NCBI GenBank assembly: GCA_964654015.1 | Contig: CAZZHQ010000128.1 | Span: 1-6,957 of the forward strand | Direction: 5' to 3' | Length of the DNA stretch: 6,957 nucleotides | Source of the DNA: JAUUZT01 sp964654015 | GTDB taxonomy: Bacteria > Chloroflexota > Dehalococcoidia > GIF9 > AB-539-J10 | Part shown: piece after piece, positions 1 to 4,172 of the stretch | Numbering within the stretch: the stretch's first letter is position 1 | Layout: each line of letters opens with the position of its first letter | Notes under the pieces: generated by a model | What the model was told of the DNA's origin: nothing | The model's input: only the letters and a program-made list of their open reading frames with translations | The model's database searches: none | Translations under genes and position numbers: made by a program

Positions 1-27
1 GCATTCCTCATTCTTTCATTTATATCC

Positions 28-67
28 ATTACTAAATAAACATCCTGACCATCTGGAAATTATGAGC
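28..67. repeat. Direct repeat copy A: detached duplicate of the hydrolase gene 3' end
   Basis: This 40-base segment matches 671-710 at 38 of 40 positions; both differences are A/G changes. Read on the minus strand, 32-67 encodes the peptide AHNFQMVRMFI plus a TAG stop, exactly the C-terminus of the hydrolase at 675-1403, and the one coding difference (TTC for TTT) is synonymous. The match ends abruptly at 67, where the coding sense is lost and a palindromic repeat soon begins. It is therefore a 12-codon gene remnant or an attachment/target-site duplication, not an active gene. Confidence 0.85.
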
Positions 68-74
68 TAAGATC

Positions 75-180
75 TTTTGTCATTCTGAGCGAGTGAGCCG
101 AAGCCCTAAACGAAGTGAAGGGGAAGAATCTTCATGGTGAGATCCTTCGGTCGCTAACGCTCCCTCGAGGATGACAAAAA
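75..180. repeat. GTCATT-type palindromic intergenic element
   Basis: This is an imperfect inverted repeat. The left arm begins TTTTGTCATTCTGAGCG (75-91) and the right end, read in reverse complement, begins TTTTTGTCATCCTCGAG. An inner pair, GAAGAATCT (123-131) and AGATCCTTC (140-148), closes a short loop with one mismatch. Elements with GTCATT outer ends and an inner AGATTCTTC/GAAGAATCT core are common, non-coding and multi-copy in many bacterial genomes and behave like REP/MITE sequences. Its copy number here cannot be judged from one window. The rest of the gap to 361 contains only the tandem extension of the right arm and unremarkable AT-rich sequence. Confidence 0.75.
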
Positions 181-238
181 GGGTAGCGCTCCCTCGAGGA
201 TGACAAAAAGGGTAGTGCTCCCTGAAGGATGACACAGC
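152..238. repeat. 29-bp tandem repeat, three units
   Basis: Three head-to-tail units of the palindrome's right arm have an exact 29-base period: 152-180, 181-209 and 210 to about 238. The shared core is CGCTCCCTCGAGGATGACA. Units 1 and 2 are identical across that core. Unit 3 differs (TGCTCCCTGAAGGATGACA) and decays after 235. It looks like slippage or unequal recombination expanding one arm of the adjacent palindromic element. Confidence 0.85.
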
Positions 239-361
239 TAGAAAAGCCATTATCTCTTGAAGAACAAGCACAAAGCATCTCATAATGACAACTAACCTTA
301 TTTATAACCTCAATAATCAACTCCATCAACTCTCCCGATTAAGATTTCACTTTAAGTTGCA

Positions 362-646
362 TCAAAACCAAGTGCCACTTAAGTCTATCCAACTGGGATT
401 CATTTTTTTAATTAAGGCAATTTTCTTAGCACGAAGCCAGCCTTTGATTTGCTTCTCTCTTTGAATCGCACTCTGTACATCCAATGTTACTTCATAATAT
501 ACAAGATTTGTAACATTATATCGCCATGTAAATCCTTTAATCAGTTTTTCCTTATGCTCATATACTCGCCGCTCTAAATCATCTGTGACTCCCGTATACA
601 ATACCTTTGATTGGCTACTCATTATGTACATATAATACTGCTTCAC
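362..646 (-). CDS. Small GIY-YIG family nuclease-like protein
   Basis: The 94-residue product has the hallmarks of single-domain GIY-YIG proteins (UvrC N-terminal-like or YhbQ-like): the GIY-equivalent MYI at 6-8, the YIG-equivalent YTG at 17-19, an arginine pair R26-R27 in LERRVYEHK containing the expected catalytic Arg, and the metal-binding Glu E64 in REKQIKGW, followed by the conserved N83-P84. The fold normally cleaves DNA phosphodiester bonds with one metal ion; the cellular role of these stand-alone proteins is poorly defined. Length is typical. The start is GTG at 644-646, which gives the usual family N-terminus (KQYYMYIM). No clear Shine-Dalgarno site precedes it; ATG at 629-631 is an alternative but would remove residues before the first motif. 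The gene begins 28 bases downstream of the hydrolase gene on the same strand and lies wholly between the direct repeats, which suggests it arrived with the intervening segment. Confidence 0.9.
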   Translation of the reverse strand: MKQYYMYIMSSQSKVLYTGVTDDLERRVYEHKEKLIKGFTWRYNVTNLVYYEVTLDVQSAIQREKQIKGWLRAKKIALIKKMNPSWIDLSGTWF

Positions 647-670
647 TCTTCAATCTGGTGATACCAAATG

Positions 671-710
671 ATTGCTAAATAAACATCCTGACCATCTGAA
701 AATTATGAGC
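671..710. repeat. Direct repeat copy B: intact hydrolase 3' end
   Basis: This is the partner of 28-67. It contains the last 11 codons and the stop of the hydrolase gene. With copy A it brackets about 640 bases that carry the palindromic element, the tandem repeat and the GIY-YIG gene. A repeat formed from the 3' end of a gene, with the gene left intact on one side, resembles the att duplications of elements that integrate at gene ends. No integrase is visible inside. Confidence 0.85.
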
Positions 711-1403
711 CACTCGCTCCCTACCAGCAAGCACAGCTCCATCTCCAGTGGAATGGCCTGCCACCAGGTATTCCGCGTCGAGCCTGGATAACTTCTCAAT
801 GCTCTTTTTCAACAGGGAGGAATCTCCGCCGGGGAAATCAGTCCTGCCAACACTGCCCTCAAAAACAACGTCGCCACTTATTAAGATTTTATCTTCCTCC
901 AAATATAAAGACACCGAGCCGGGGGTATGTCCCGGCGTAAGCAAAACACTAATCTTCAGATTGTTCTTCAGCTCAATGTTTAAATCGCCTTCAGCCAGGT
1001 AAAAGGAAGGCTTGACTTGAGGTGCCATGGCGCCAAAGAAATTATAAAAGGCGCTCCCCGTCTCAGCATAGAACTCATCCTCTTCGCGGGAGATAGCCAA
1101 CAAAGCTCCGCTTTCTGCAATCACTGCCTCAACGGCTTCAAAATGGTCGGGATGGCAATGGGTACATAGCACCAGGCCTATATCCGCCATGCTGAAGCCG
1201 TCTTTCTCCATGGCCCCTCTGAGAGAATCAAAACATTTTTCACCAGATTGGTCCAGCACATGTCCCGGGTCAATCAGGATATGCGGGTGCTCTCCCAGCA
1301 ACACTCCACCCAGTAAGGAGGTATTGCAGTTGTTCCCTCTTCCTTCCCATTGATAACAGAAAAAAGACTCACCCAGCTTCTGTACTTTGTGATATATCAT
1401 CAT
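675..1403 (-). CDS. MBL-fold metallo-hydrolase (glyoxalase II-like)
   Basis: The 242-residue protein is a complete metallo-beta-lactamase-fold hydrolase. Visible motifs are the zinc-binding THCHPDH (residues 81-87; ligands H82, H84, D86, H87), PGHTPGS (157-163; H159), SGDVVFEGSVGRTDFPGG (176-193; bridging D178) and AGHST (215-219; H217). The GRTDFPGG element and overall length match the YcbL/glyoxalase II-like branch, which hydrolyses thioesters or related esters in the cytoplasm. The real substrate cannot be read from the sequence. There is no signal peptide. Two adjacent ATGs occur (1401-1403 and 1398-1400); the GAGG ribosome binding site lies 4 bases before the first and 7 before the second, so the second may be the true start. 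It is transcribed divergently from the response regulator. Its last 12 codons, including the stop, are duplicated at 32-67. Confidence 0.93.
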   Translation of the reverse strand: MMIYHKVQKLGESFFCYQWEGRGNNCNTSLLGGVLLGEHPHILIDPGHVLDQSGEKCFDSLRGAMEKDGFSMADIGLVLCTHCHPDHFEAVEAVIAESGALLAISREEDEFYAETGSAFYNFFGAMAPQVKPSFYLAEGDLNIELKNNLKISVLLTPGHTPGSVSLYLEEDKILISGDVVFEGSVGRTDFPGGDSSLLKKSIEKLSRLDAEYLVAGHSTGDGAVLAGRERVAHNFQMVRMFI

Positions 1404-1418
1404 TTAACCTCTTCCACT

Positions 1419-1449
1419 ATTATAGCCAATAATATACTGCAAGTGCCAA
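1419..1449 (-). promoter_or_regulatory. Candidate sigma-70 promoter of the hydrolase gene
   Basis: On the minus strand a perfect TATAAT (1419-1424) sits 19 bases after TTGGCA (1444-1449). Transcription would start around 1412, giving a leader of about ten bases that includes the GGAAGAGG ribosome binding site. The -10 match is strong but the spacer is longer than ideal. Confidence 0.35.
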
Positions 1450-1475
1450 CTACACCCTGGATATTGCGGGGCATA

Positions 1476-1616
1476 GTCTTTAAGTTTTGGATTTCGAGAT
1501 TGGTACTTTGAATTTGTTTAGAGTTTAGAAATTAGTGTTTAGAGTTTGGGCAAGTAATGAGAAGACACTATGAGCTATCTTGGAGGCATCAGCCATGAAC
1601 TACGAATTATGAACTG
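1476..1616. repeat. Degenerate heptanucleotide array, locus 1
   Basis: Written in steps of seven from 1484, the sequence resolves into related units in one unbroken frame. TAGAGTT, TAGAAAT, TAGTGTT, TAGAGTT occupy 1519-1546. CTATGAG, CTATCTT begin at 1568. TGAACTA, CGAATTA, TGAACTG occupy 1596-1616. Positions 1476-1578 are closely similar to 2521-2623 and 3531-3633, so the array is a dispersed repeat family. It fills most of the 300-base gap between the divergent hydrolase and regulator genes. Heptanucleotide short tandem repeats (STRRs) are known from cyanobacteria; whether this family is related is unknown. Confidence 0.7.
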
Positions 1617-1624
1617 CCGGTAAC

Positions 1625-1652
1625 TTGCACATTTCCATATATATGATATATG
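1625..1652 (+). promoter_or_regulatory. Weak candidate promoter of the response regulator
   Basis: TTGCAC (1625-1630) is followed after 16 bases by TATATG (1647-1652). The spacer holds a near-palindromic AT alternation (CATATATATGATATATG) that could also serve as an operator. Support is modest because the region is AT-rich. Confidence 0.25.
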
Positions 1653-1709
1653 CTAAACTTTAGTTGAGGTAAGAATATACCAACTTGACAAATGGAGAAA
1701 AGAAGTAAG

Positions 1710-2384
1710 ATGATAAGAGTCTTTATAATAGATAATCAGTCTTTTTTTCGACAGGGCATTCGGGCTTCTTTTTCCAACATGCCGGATATCGAAATCTCGG
1801 GAGAAGCTGATATCGGCGAAAAGTTACTGCCCCTGATTGAGGCCTCTCTCCCTGATGTCGTTCTCCTGGGTACCAACTACGCACTTATCGATAGTCTGCA
1901 GATATGCCAGGATATTAAGAGACGCCTTCCCAGCGTGGCCACCATCATCCTGACCCCCCAACCGGAAGACAAGCAGCTTTTCATGGCAATCAAGGCACAG
2001 GCTGCCGCTTATTTGAGCAAGGATGTCAGTCCCCAGGAACTGGCACGAACCATCAGTCGTTGTGCCAATGGCGAACACCCCATAAACGAGACCCTGACAG
2101 GCAGCCCCAGGGTGGCAGAGCAAATACTGGAACAGTTCCAGGAACTGTCACGTGAAAGGGAAACGGCTACCTTTATTTCTCCGCTCACACCAAGGGAAAC
2201 CGAGATTCTGAACCACATGGCCCAGGGACTGTTCAACAAGCAAATAGCAAGTGCATTGAACGTTAGCGAGCAGACCATAAAAAATCACATCACCTCAATC
2301 CTGCGAAAGCTGGATGCCAACGCCCGAACACAGGCGGTAGTGATTGCTATAAGGAAGGGGCTCGTTACTATCAGCAAGGATTAA
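1710..2384 (+). CDS. Orphan NarL/LuxR-type response regulator with degenerate receiver
   Basis: Residue numbers count from the upstream ATG at 1692. Residues 7-125 form a CheY-like receiver; residues 164-225 form a LuxR/NarL helix-turn-helix (LTPRETEILNHMAQGLFNKQIA, then VSEQTIKNHITSILRKL). The receiver keeps D14, T88 and K110, but the phospho-acceptor position at the end of beta-3 reads PDVVLLG, with Gly60 in place of Asp, and the usual following Pro is Ala64. It also has Asn15 instead of the second acidic residue. It therefore probably cannot be phosphorylated in the normal way and may act constitutively or respond to a ligand or partner. The start at 1710 is preferred because it gives the family-typical MIRVFIIDN and has GGAG 12 bases upstream, whereas 1692 has no ribosome binding site. 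No histidine kinase lies nearby. It is expected to bind DNA in the cytoplasm; targets are unknown. Confidence 0.93.
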   Translation: MIRVFIIDNQSFFRQGIRASFSNMPDIEISGEADIGEKLLPLIEASLPDVVLLGTNYALIDSLQICQDIKRRLPSVATIILTPQPEDKQLFMAIKAQAAAYLSKDVSPQELARTISRCANGEHPINETLTGSPRVAEQILEQFQELSRERETATFISPLTPRETEILNHMAQGLFNKQIASALNVSEQTIKNHITSILRKLDANARTQAVVIAIRKGLVTISKD

Positions 2385-2444
2385 GCGGCCCTGAGTTAAT
2401 TCTTTAAAAATTATTGCGCTCCCTTTTGTCATTCCTGCACTCCC

Positions 2445-2481
2445 TTTTGCCATTACGAGCGTAGCGCGATAATCTGGGCGG
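2445..2481. repeat. GTCATT palindrome half-site, left copy
   Basis: TTTTGCCATTACGAGCG...GATAATCTGGGCGG matches 3436-3472 at 34 of 37 positions. It is also the inverted partner of 2753-2793. Such half-sites are usually the ends of multi-copy palindromic intergenic elements. A shorter degenerate fragment (TTTTGTCATTCCTGC) precedes it near 2425. Confidence 0.7.
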
Positions 2482-2493
2482 AAAGGATGGGCG

Positions 2494-2637
2494 CCATGAG
2501 ATATGAGGAAGCGTGGTAGGGTCTTTAGGTTTTGGATTTCGAGATTGGTACTTTGAATTTGTTTAGAGTTTAGAGATTAGTGTTTAGAGTTTGGGCAAGT
2601 AATGAGAAGACACTACGAGCTATGAGCCTGATGGTGG
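2494..2637. repeat. Degenerate heptanucleotide array, locus 2
   Basis: The array opens with CCATGAG, ATATGAG, GAAGCGT (2494-2514) and continues through the GTTTAGA-type block (2561-2592) to CTACGAG, CTATGAG (2613-2626). Positions 2521-2680 align without gaps to 3531-3690 with about 14 differences in 160. The array reads toward the hairpin at 2638-2679. No credible coding sequence is present. Confidence 0.7.
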
Positions 2638-2679
2638 ATACCCGCTACCTGCTTTCACAGGCACAGGTTTAGCGGGTAT
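2638..2679. repeat. Strong repeat-associated hairpin, copy 1
   Basis: ATACCCGCTA (2638-2647) pairs perfectly with TAGCGGGTAT (2670-2679). The 22-base loop can extend the stem through CCTG (2648-2651) with either of two downstream CAGG copies (2658-2661 or 2664-2667). The same structure recurs at 3648-3689 with a single loop change. No T-tract follows on either strand, so it is probably not an intrinsic terminator but the structured end of the repeat. Confidence 0.75.
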
Positions 2680-2752
2680 GATATTTGATGAGAATAGCAA
2701 TATTGGCTGGACACAGGCTTCTTGCCCTACGTGTCCCCAAAACACCACGCAT

Positions 2753-2793
2753 CCCAGATTGCTTCGTCGCCTTTCAGCTCCTCGCAATGACAA
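2753..2793. repeat. GTCATT palindrome half-site, inverted right copy
   Basis: In reverse complement this reads TTGTCATTGCGAGGAGC...GAAGCAATCTGGG, the inverted counterpart of 2445-2481. Together the two half-sites bracket the heptad array and hairpin of locus 2 in an inverted-repeat arrangement of about 350 bp, like the ends of a MITE. A short inverted repeat, GGACAC/GTGTCC (2709-2736), lies just before it. No protein gene is supported between 2385 and 2910. Confidence 0.65.
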
Positions 2794-2836
2794 GTGGGGA
2801 GTGTCATTTATGGTTTTCCTTTCCTTGTTAGTAAGA

Positions 2837-2861
2837 AAAGGGGTAGAGATACTTCCCCTTT
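2837..2861 (-). terminator. Candidate intrinsic terminator of the hicBA operon
   Basis: On the minus strand AAAGGGG and CCCCTTT form a 7-bp stem with an 11-base loop, followed by a T-rich run (TTTTCTT, counting the stem end). It lies about 50 bases past the hicA stop. The stem is symmetric enough to be weak in either direction. Confidence 0.45.
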
Positions 2862-2910
2862 ATCATTGAAGAAATCTACAATGCTCGGTTATTGTTGACA
2901 TCCAGAATAC

Positions 2911-3129
2911 TTATAGCTTTTCCCAGGTATCCCTGTCCACTCCAGCTTGTTTCAGAATTCTGGAAAGTAATTCTCTTCCAATATCTTCCTGATGCGGATT
3001 TGGAAGTCGTAACCGCAGCATTCCTCTAATCACAAACTGATGTTTCCTTCCAGAATACGGACCCTCGAAACCAAGAACCTTTAAGTATTTCAATAGGTCA
3101 GCTCGTTTTAAAGGGCCAAAACGAGGCAC
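2911..3129 (-). CDS. hicA: HicA-family toxin (mRNA interferase)
   Basis: The 72-residue protein matches the HicA/YcfA double-stranded RNA-binding-like fold: an N-terminal helix (KRADLLKYLKVLGF, 8-21), the beta-strand motif GRKHQFVIRG (27-36) carrying the conserved catalytic His30, and the typical RLRLPNPHQEDIGRELL stretch (39-55) leading to a final helix and a C-terminal W69. HicA toxins cleave mRNA and halt growth unless bound by HicB. The start is GTG at 3127-3129, whose first base is the last base of the hicB stop (TAGTG), so translation is probably coupled to hicB. All recognisable family residues are present, so it is likely an intact toxin. The operon lies between two long direct repeats. 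Confidence 0.92.
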   Translation of the reverse strand: MPRFGPLKRADLLKYLKVLGFEGPYSGRKHQFVIRGMLRLRLPNPHQEDIGRELLSRILKQAGVDRDTWEKL

Positions 3130-3371
3130 TACACAGTTTCCTTTACTACTAACTCAATTCCATCAACAACCGGTAATTGGAGATGTCGAGATATGCTGAG
3201 TAACGTCCATTCTTCCAGAACTTCCTTCAGTTCCAGACGACATGTTTCCAAATTAACAGAATTGGCATAAACACCATCAAACCCCGGAATATACCCATAA
3301 AACGTATTATCATCCCGAAGTATTTCGTACTTTGCCTTTTTCATTGCCGCTTCAATATACTCTGTCAGCAT
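3129..3371 (-). CDS. hicB: HicB-family antitoxin
   Basis: The 80-residue protein has the HicB N-terminal partial RNase-H-like fold: an N-terminal helix, then YEILRDDNTFYGYIPGFDGVYA (15-36) with the characteristic PGFxGVYA turn, then the helix LETCRLELKEVLEEW (41-55). HicB proteins bind and neutralise HicA. It appears to lack the C-terminal helix-turn-helix or ribbon-helix-helix domain found in longer HicB proteins, so autorepression through DNA binding is uncertain. The ATG at 3369-3371 is preceded by GAGGG five bases upstream. It is the first gene of the hicBA operon, with its own strong promoter, and shares one base with the hicA start. The antitoxin-first order would favour antitoxin excess. 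Confidence 0.92.
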   Translation of the reverse strand: MLTEYIEAAMKKAKYEILRDDNTFYGYIPGFDGVYANSVNLETCRLELKEVLEEWTLLSISRHLQLPVVDGIELVVKETV

Positions 3372-3388
3372 AGTTACCCTCTACGACA

Positions 3389-3417
3389 ATTCTAGTATAG
3401 ATGGTAAAGGCTGTCAA
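3389..3417 (-). promoter_or_regulatory. hicBA promoter
   Basis: On the minus strand a perfect TTGACA (3412-3417) is followed after exactly 17 bases by TAGAAT (3389-3394), five of six matches to the -10 consensus. Transcription would begin near 3382, leaving a leader of about ten bases that just includes the AGAGGG ribosome binding site. The small inverted repeat TCTA-GTA-TAGA (3391-3401) overlaps the -10 region and could be an operator. Confidence 0.7.
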
Positions 3418-3435
3418 AACTATGGTTATTGCCCC

Positions 3436-3472
3436 TTTTGTCATTACGAGCGTAGCGCGGCAATCTGGGCGG
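3436..3472. repeat. GTCATT palindrome half-site, third copy
   Basis: TTTTGTCATTACGAGCG...GGCAATCTGGGCGG is 34/37 identical to 2445-2481 and closer to the usual form of the family (GCAATCT core). No inverted partner is seen near 3690-3800. It lies just upstream of the hicBA promoter on the other strand. Confidence 0.7.
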
Positions 3473-3486
3473 CTGGTGGCAAGAAA

Positions 3487-3635
3487 CTATCAGCTATCAG
3501 TCATCAACTATGAGGAAGTGGAGCACAGTTTTTTTTAAGTTTTGGACTTTGAAATTGGTACTTTGAATTTGTTTAGAGTTTAGAAATTAGTGCTTAGAGT
3601 TTGTACCCATAATGAGAAGACACTACGAGCTATGA
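3487..3635. repeat. Degenerate heptanucleotide array, locus 3
   Basis: It opens with CTATCAG, CTATCAG, TCATCAA, CTATGAG, GAAGTGG in a perfect seven-base register (3487-3521), followed by the GTTTAGA-type block and CTACGAG, CTATGAG. Compared with locus 2 it carries extra heptad units near its left end. This accounts for most of the change in offset between the two loci, from 991 at the palindrome half-sites to 1010 in the array. It ends in the same hairpin. Confidence 0.7.
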
Positions 3636-3647
3636 GCCTGATGGTGG

Positions 3648-3689
3648 ATACCCGCTACCTGCTTTCGCAGGCACAGGTTTAGCGGGTAT
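3648..3689. repeat. Strong repeat-associated hairpin, copy 2
   Basis: This is identical to 2638-2679 except for one loop base (TTTCGCAGG for TTTCACAGG). The ten-base-pair stem ATACCCGCTA/TAGCGGGTAT is perfect in both copies. The candidate promoters of the large surface-protein gene begin a few bases downstream. Confidence 0.75.
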
Positions 3690-3696
3690 GACATGA

Positions 3697-3722
3697 TTGA
3701 CAATTGCCATTTCTGCTATACT
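3697..3722 (+). promoter_or_regulatory. Upstream candidate promoter of the surface-protein gene
   Basis: An extended -10 element (TGC-TATACT, 3714-3722) is preceded by TTGACA (3697-3702), but the 14-base spacer is short, so the extended -10 would do most of the work. An AT-rich tract with long A and T runs (3724-3780) separates it from the second promoter and could act as an UP-like element for the latter. Confidence 0.35.
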
Positions 3723-3792
3723 ACTTTTTATTGAGAATTTGAAGAAAAAAGGCAGTTATTTTATTTTTTCCTGATTTTAGGTCGATTAACTA

Positions 3793-3821
3793 TTGACAAA
3801 ATAAGTGCCTGCGTGTAGAGT
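3793..3821 (+). promoter_or_regulatory. Main candidate promoter of the surface-protein gene
   Basis: A perfect TTGACA (3793-3798), a 17-base spacer and TAGAGT (3816-3821, four of six) give a good sigma-70 promoter. Transcription would start near 3828, about 357 bases before the large gene's ATG. Confidence 0.6.
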
Positions 3822-3917
3822 GACATAAGCCTGATGAGGGCTGCTATGCATTGGTGCATGGCTTAGTACTTTTATAGTTGAATATTAGTTTGAAATAATA
3901 ATAAGGAGGTGTTGCTT

Positions 3918-4025
3918 ATGGAGCAGTCCCGAATGAGGTTGCCACAGCGCGGGGCGATTGATGGTGATGAGGGTATTTTTCTCTTGTCTCTGAAAAAAAG
4001 CCGAGCAGTGAGGCAGAATCAGTAA
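3918..4025 (+). CDS. Putative 35-residue leader peptide
   Basis: An ATG at 3918 lies eight bases after GGAGG within AAGGAGGTG (3903-3911), the strongest ribosome binding site in the window and better than that of the large gene. The product is basic overall, starts MEQSRMRLPQ and ends SRAVRQNQ, with a short acidic stretch (DGDEG, 15-19). It has no signal peptide, membrane segment or known domain. It has no obvious run of a single amino acid that would suggest classic amino-acid attenuation. The stop at 4023-4025 is five bases upstream of the CAATCG pairing strand, so translating ribosomes would disrupt the long-range CGATTG/CAATCG pairing. It may be a regulatory leader ORF or a genuine small protein. 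Confidence 0.45.
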   Translation: MEQSRMRLPQRGAIDGDEGIFLLSLKKSRAVRQNQ

Positions 4026-4110
4026 GGGGCAATCGTTAGATGTACGCCCGGATTGAGACGGGCGCTAAACAAGACTCAAGAGTAAAAAGTTGAATTTATC
4101 AATCTTGAAA

Positions 4111-4140
4111 ACCTGGGGCTGAAGTCAGGTCGAGTTCAGC
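4111..4140 (+). promoter_or_regulatory. Possible H-type pseudoknot in the leader
   Basis: ACCTG (4111-4115) pairs with CAGGT (4126-4130). GCTGAA (4118-4123), inside that loop, pairs with TTCAGC (4135-4140). The connecting segments are 2, 2 and 4 bases, which is geometrically possible for an H-type pseudoknot. Alternatively the two stems are mutually exclusive and form a switch. It lies about 45 bases before the large gene's ATG. Confidence 0.4.
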
Positions 4141-4150
4141 AAGGGTTGGA

Positions 4151-4172
4151 GAGATTAAAATCTCGAAAGGAG
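4151..4172 (+). promoter_or_regulatory. Ribosome binding site of the surface-protein gene with adjoining hairpin
   Basis: AAAGGAG (4166-4172) lies 12 bases before the ATG at 4185. Immediately upstream GAGAT/ATCTC (4151-4164) forms a five-base-pair stem with a TAAA loop (six pairs if the loop is two bases). A hairpin abutting the ribosome binding site can protect the mRNA 5' region or modulate loading. Confidence 0.55.

Noticed and set aside
75..238. Repeats considered as a CRISPR array
   Set aside because: The 29-base units are directly adjacent with no unique spacers, and no cas gene is present.
80..329. Two minus-strand open frames of 65-67 codons
   Set aside because: They run through the palindromic element and the 29-bp tandem repeat; their peptides simply repeat the repeat unit and show no domain or ribosome binding site.
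748..1002. Plus-strand open frame of 84 codons
   Set aside because: It lies antisense within the well-supported hydrolase gene and has no recognisable domain.
1445..1460. TGGCAC and TTGCA near the hydrolase promoter, resembling a sigma-54 site
   Set aside because: The two boxes are adjacent without the spacing sigma-54 needs; the perfect TATAAT is the better explanation.
1824..2278. Minus-strand open frames opposite the response regulator
   Set aside because: They are shadows of a clear NarL-type gene and have no motif of their own.
2638..2679. Hairpin considered as an intrinsic terminator for the response regulator
   Set aside because: It is more than 250 bases past the stop, has no T-tract on either strand and recurs as part of a dispersed repeat.
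2678..2869. Plus-strand open frame of 63 codons
   Set aside because: It starts at the end of the repeat hairpin and crosses a palindrome half-site and the hicBA terminator; the composition is repeat-derived.
3828..3870. CTGATGA in the leader, resembling the hammerhead ribozyme core
   Set aside because: The required GAAA after stem II and a cleavable NUH site with a third stem are not found in the proper order.
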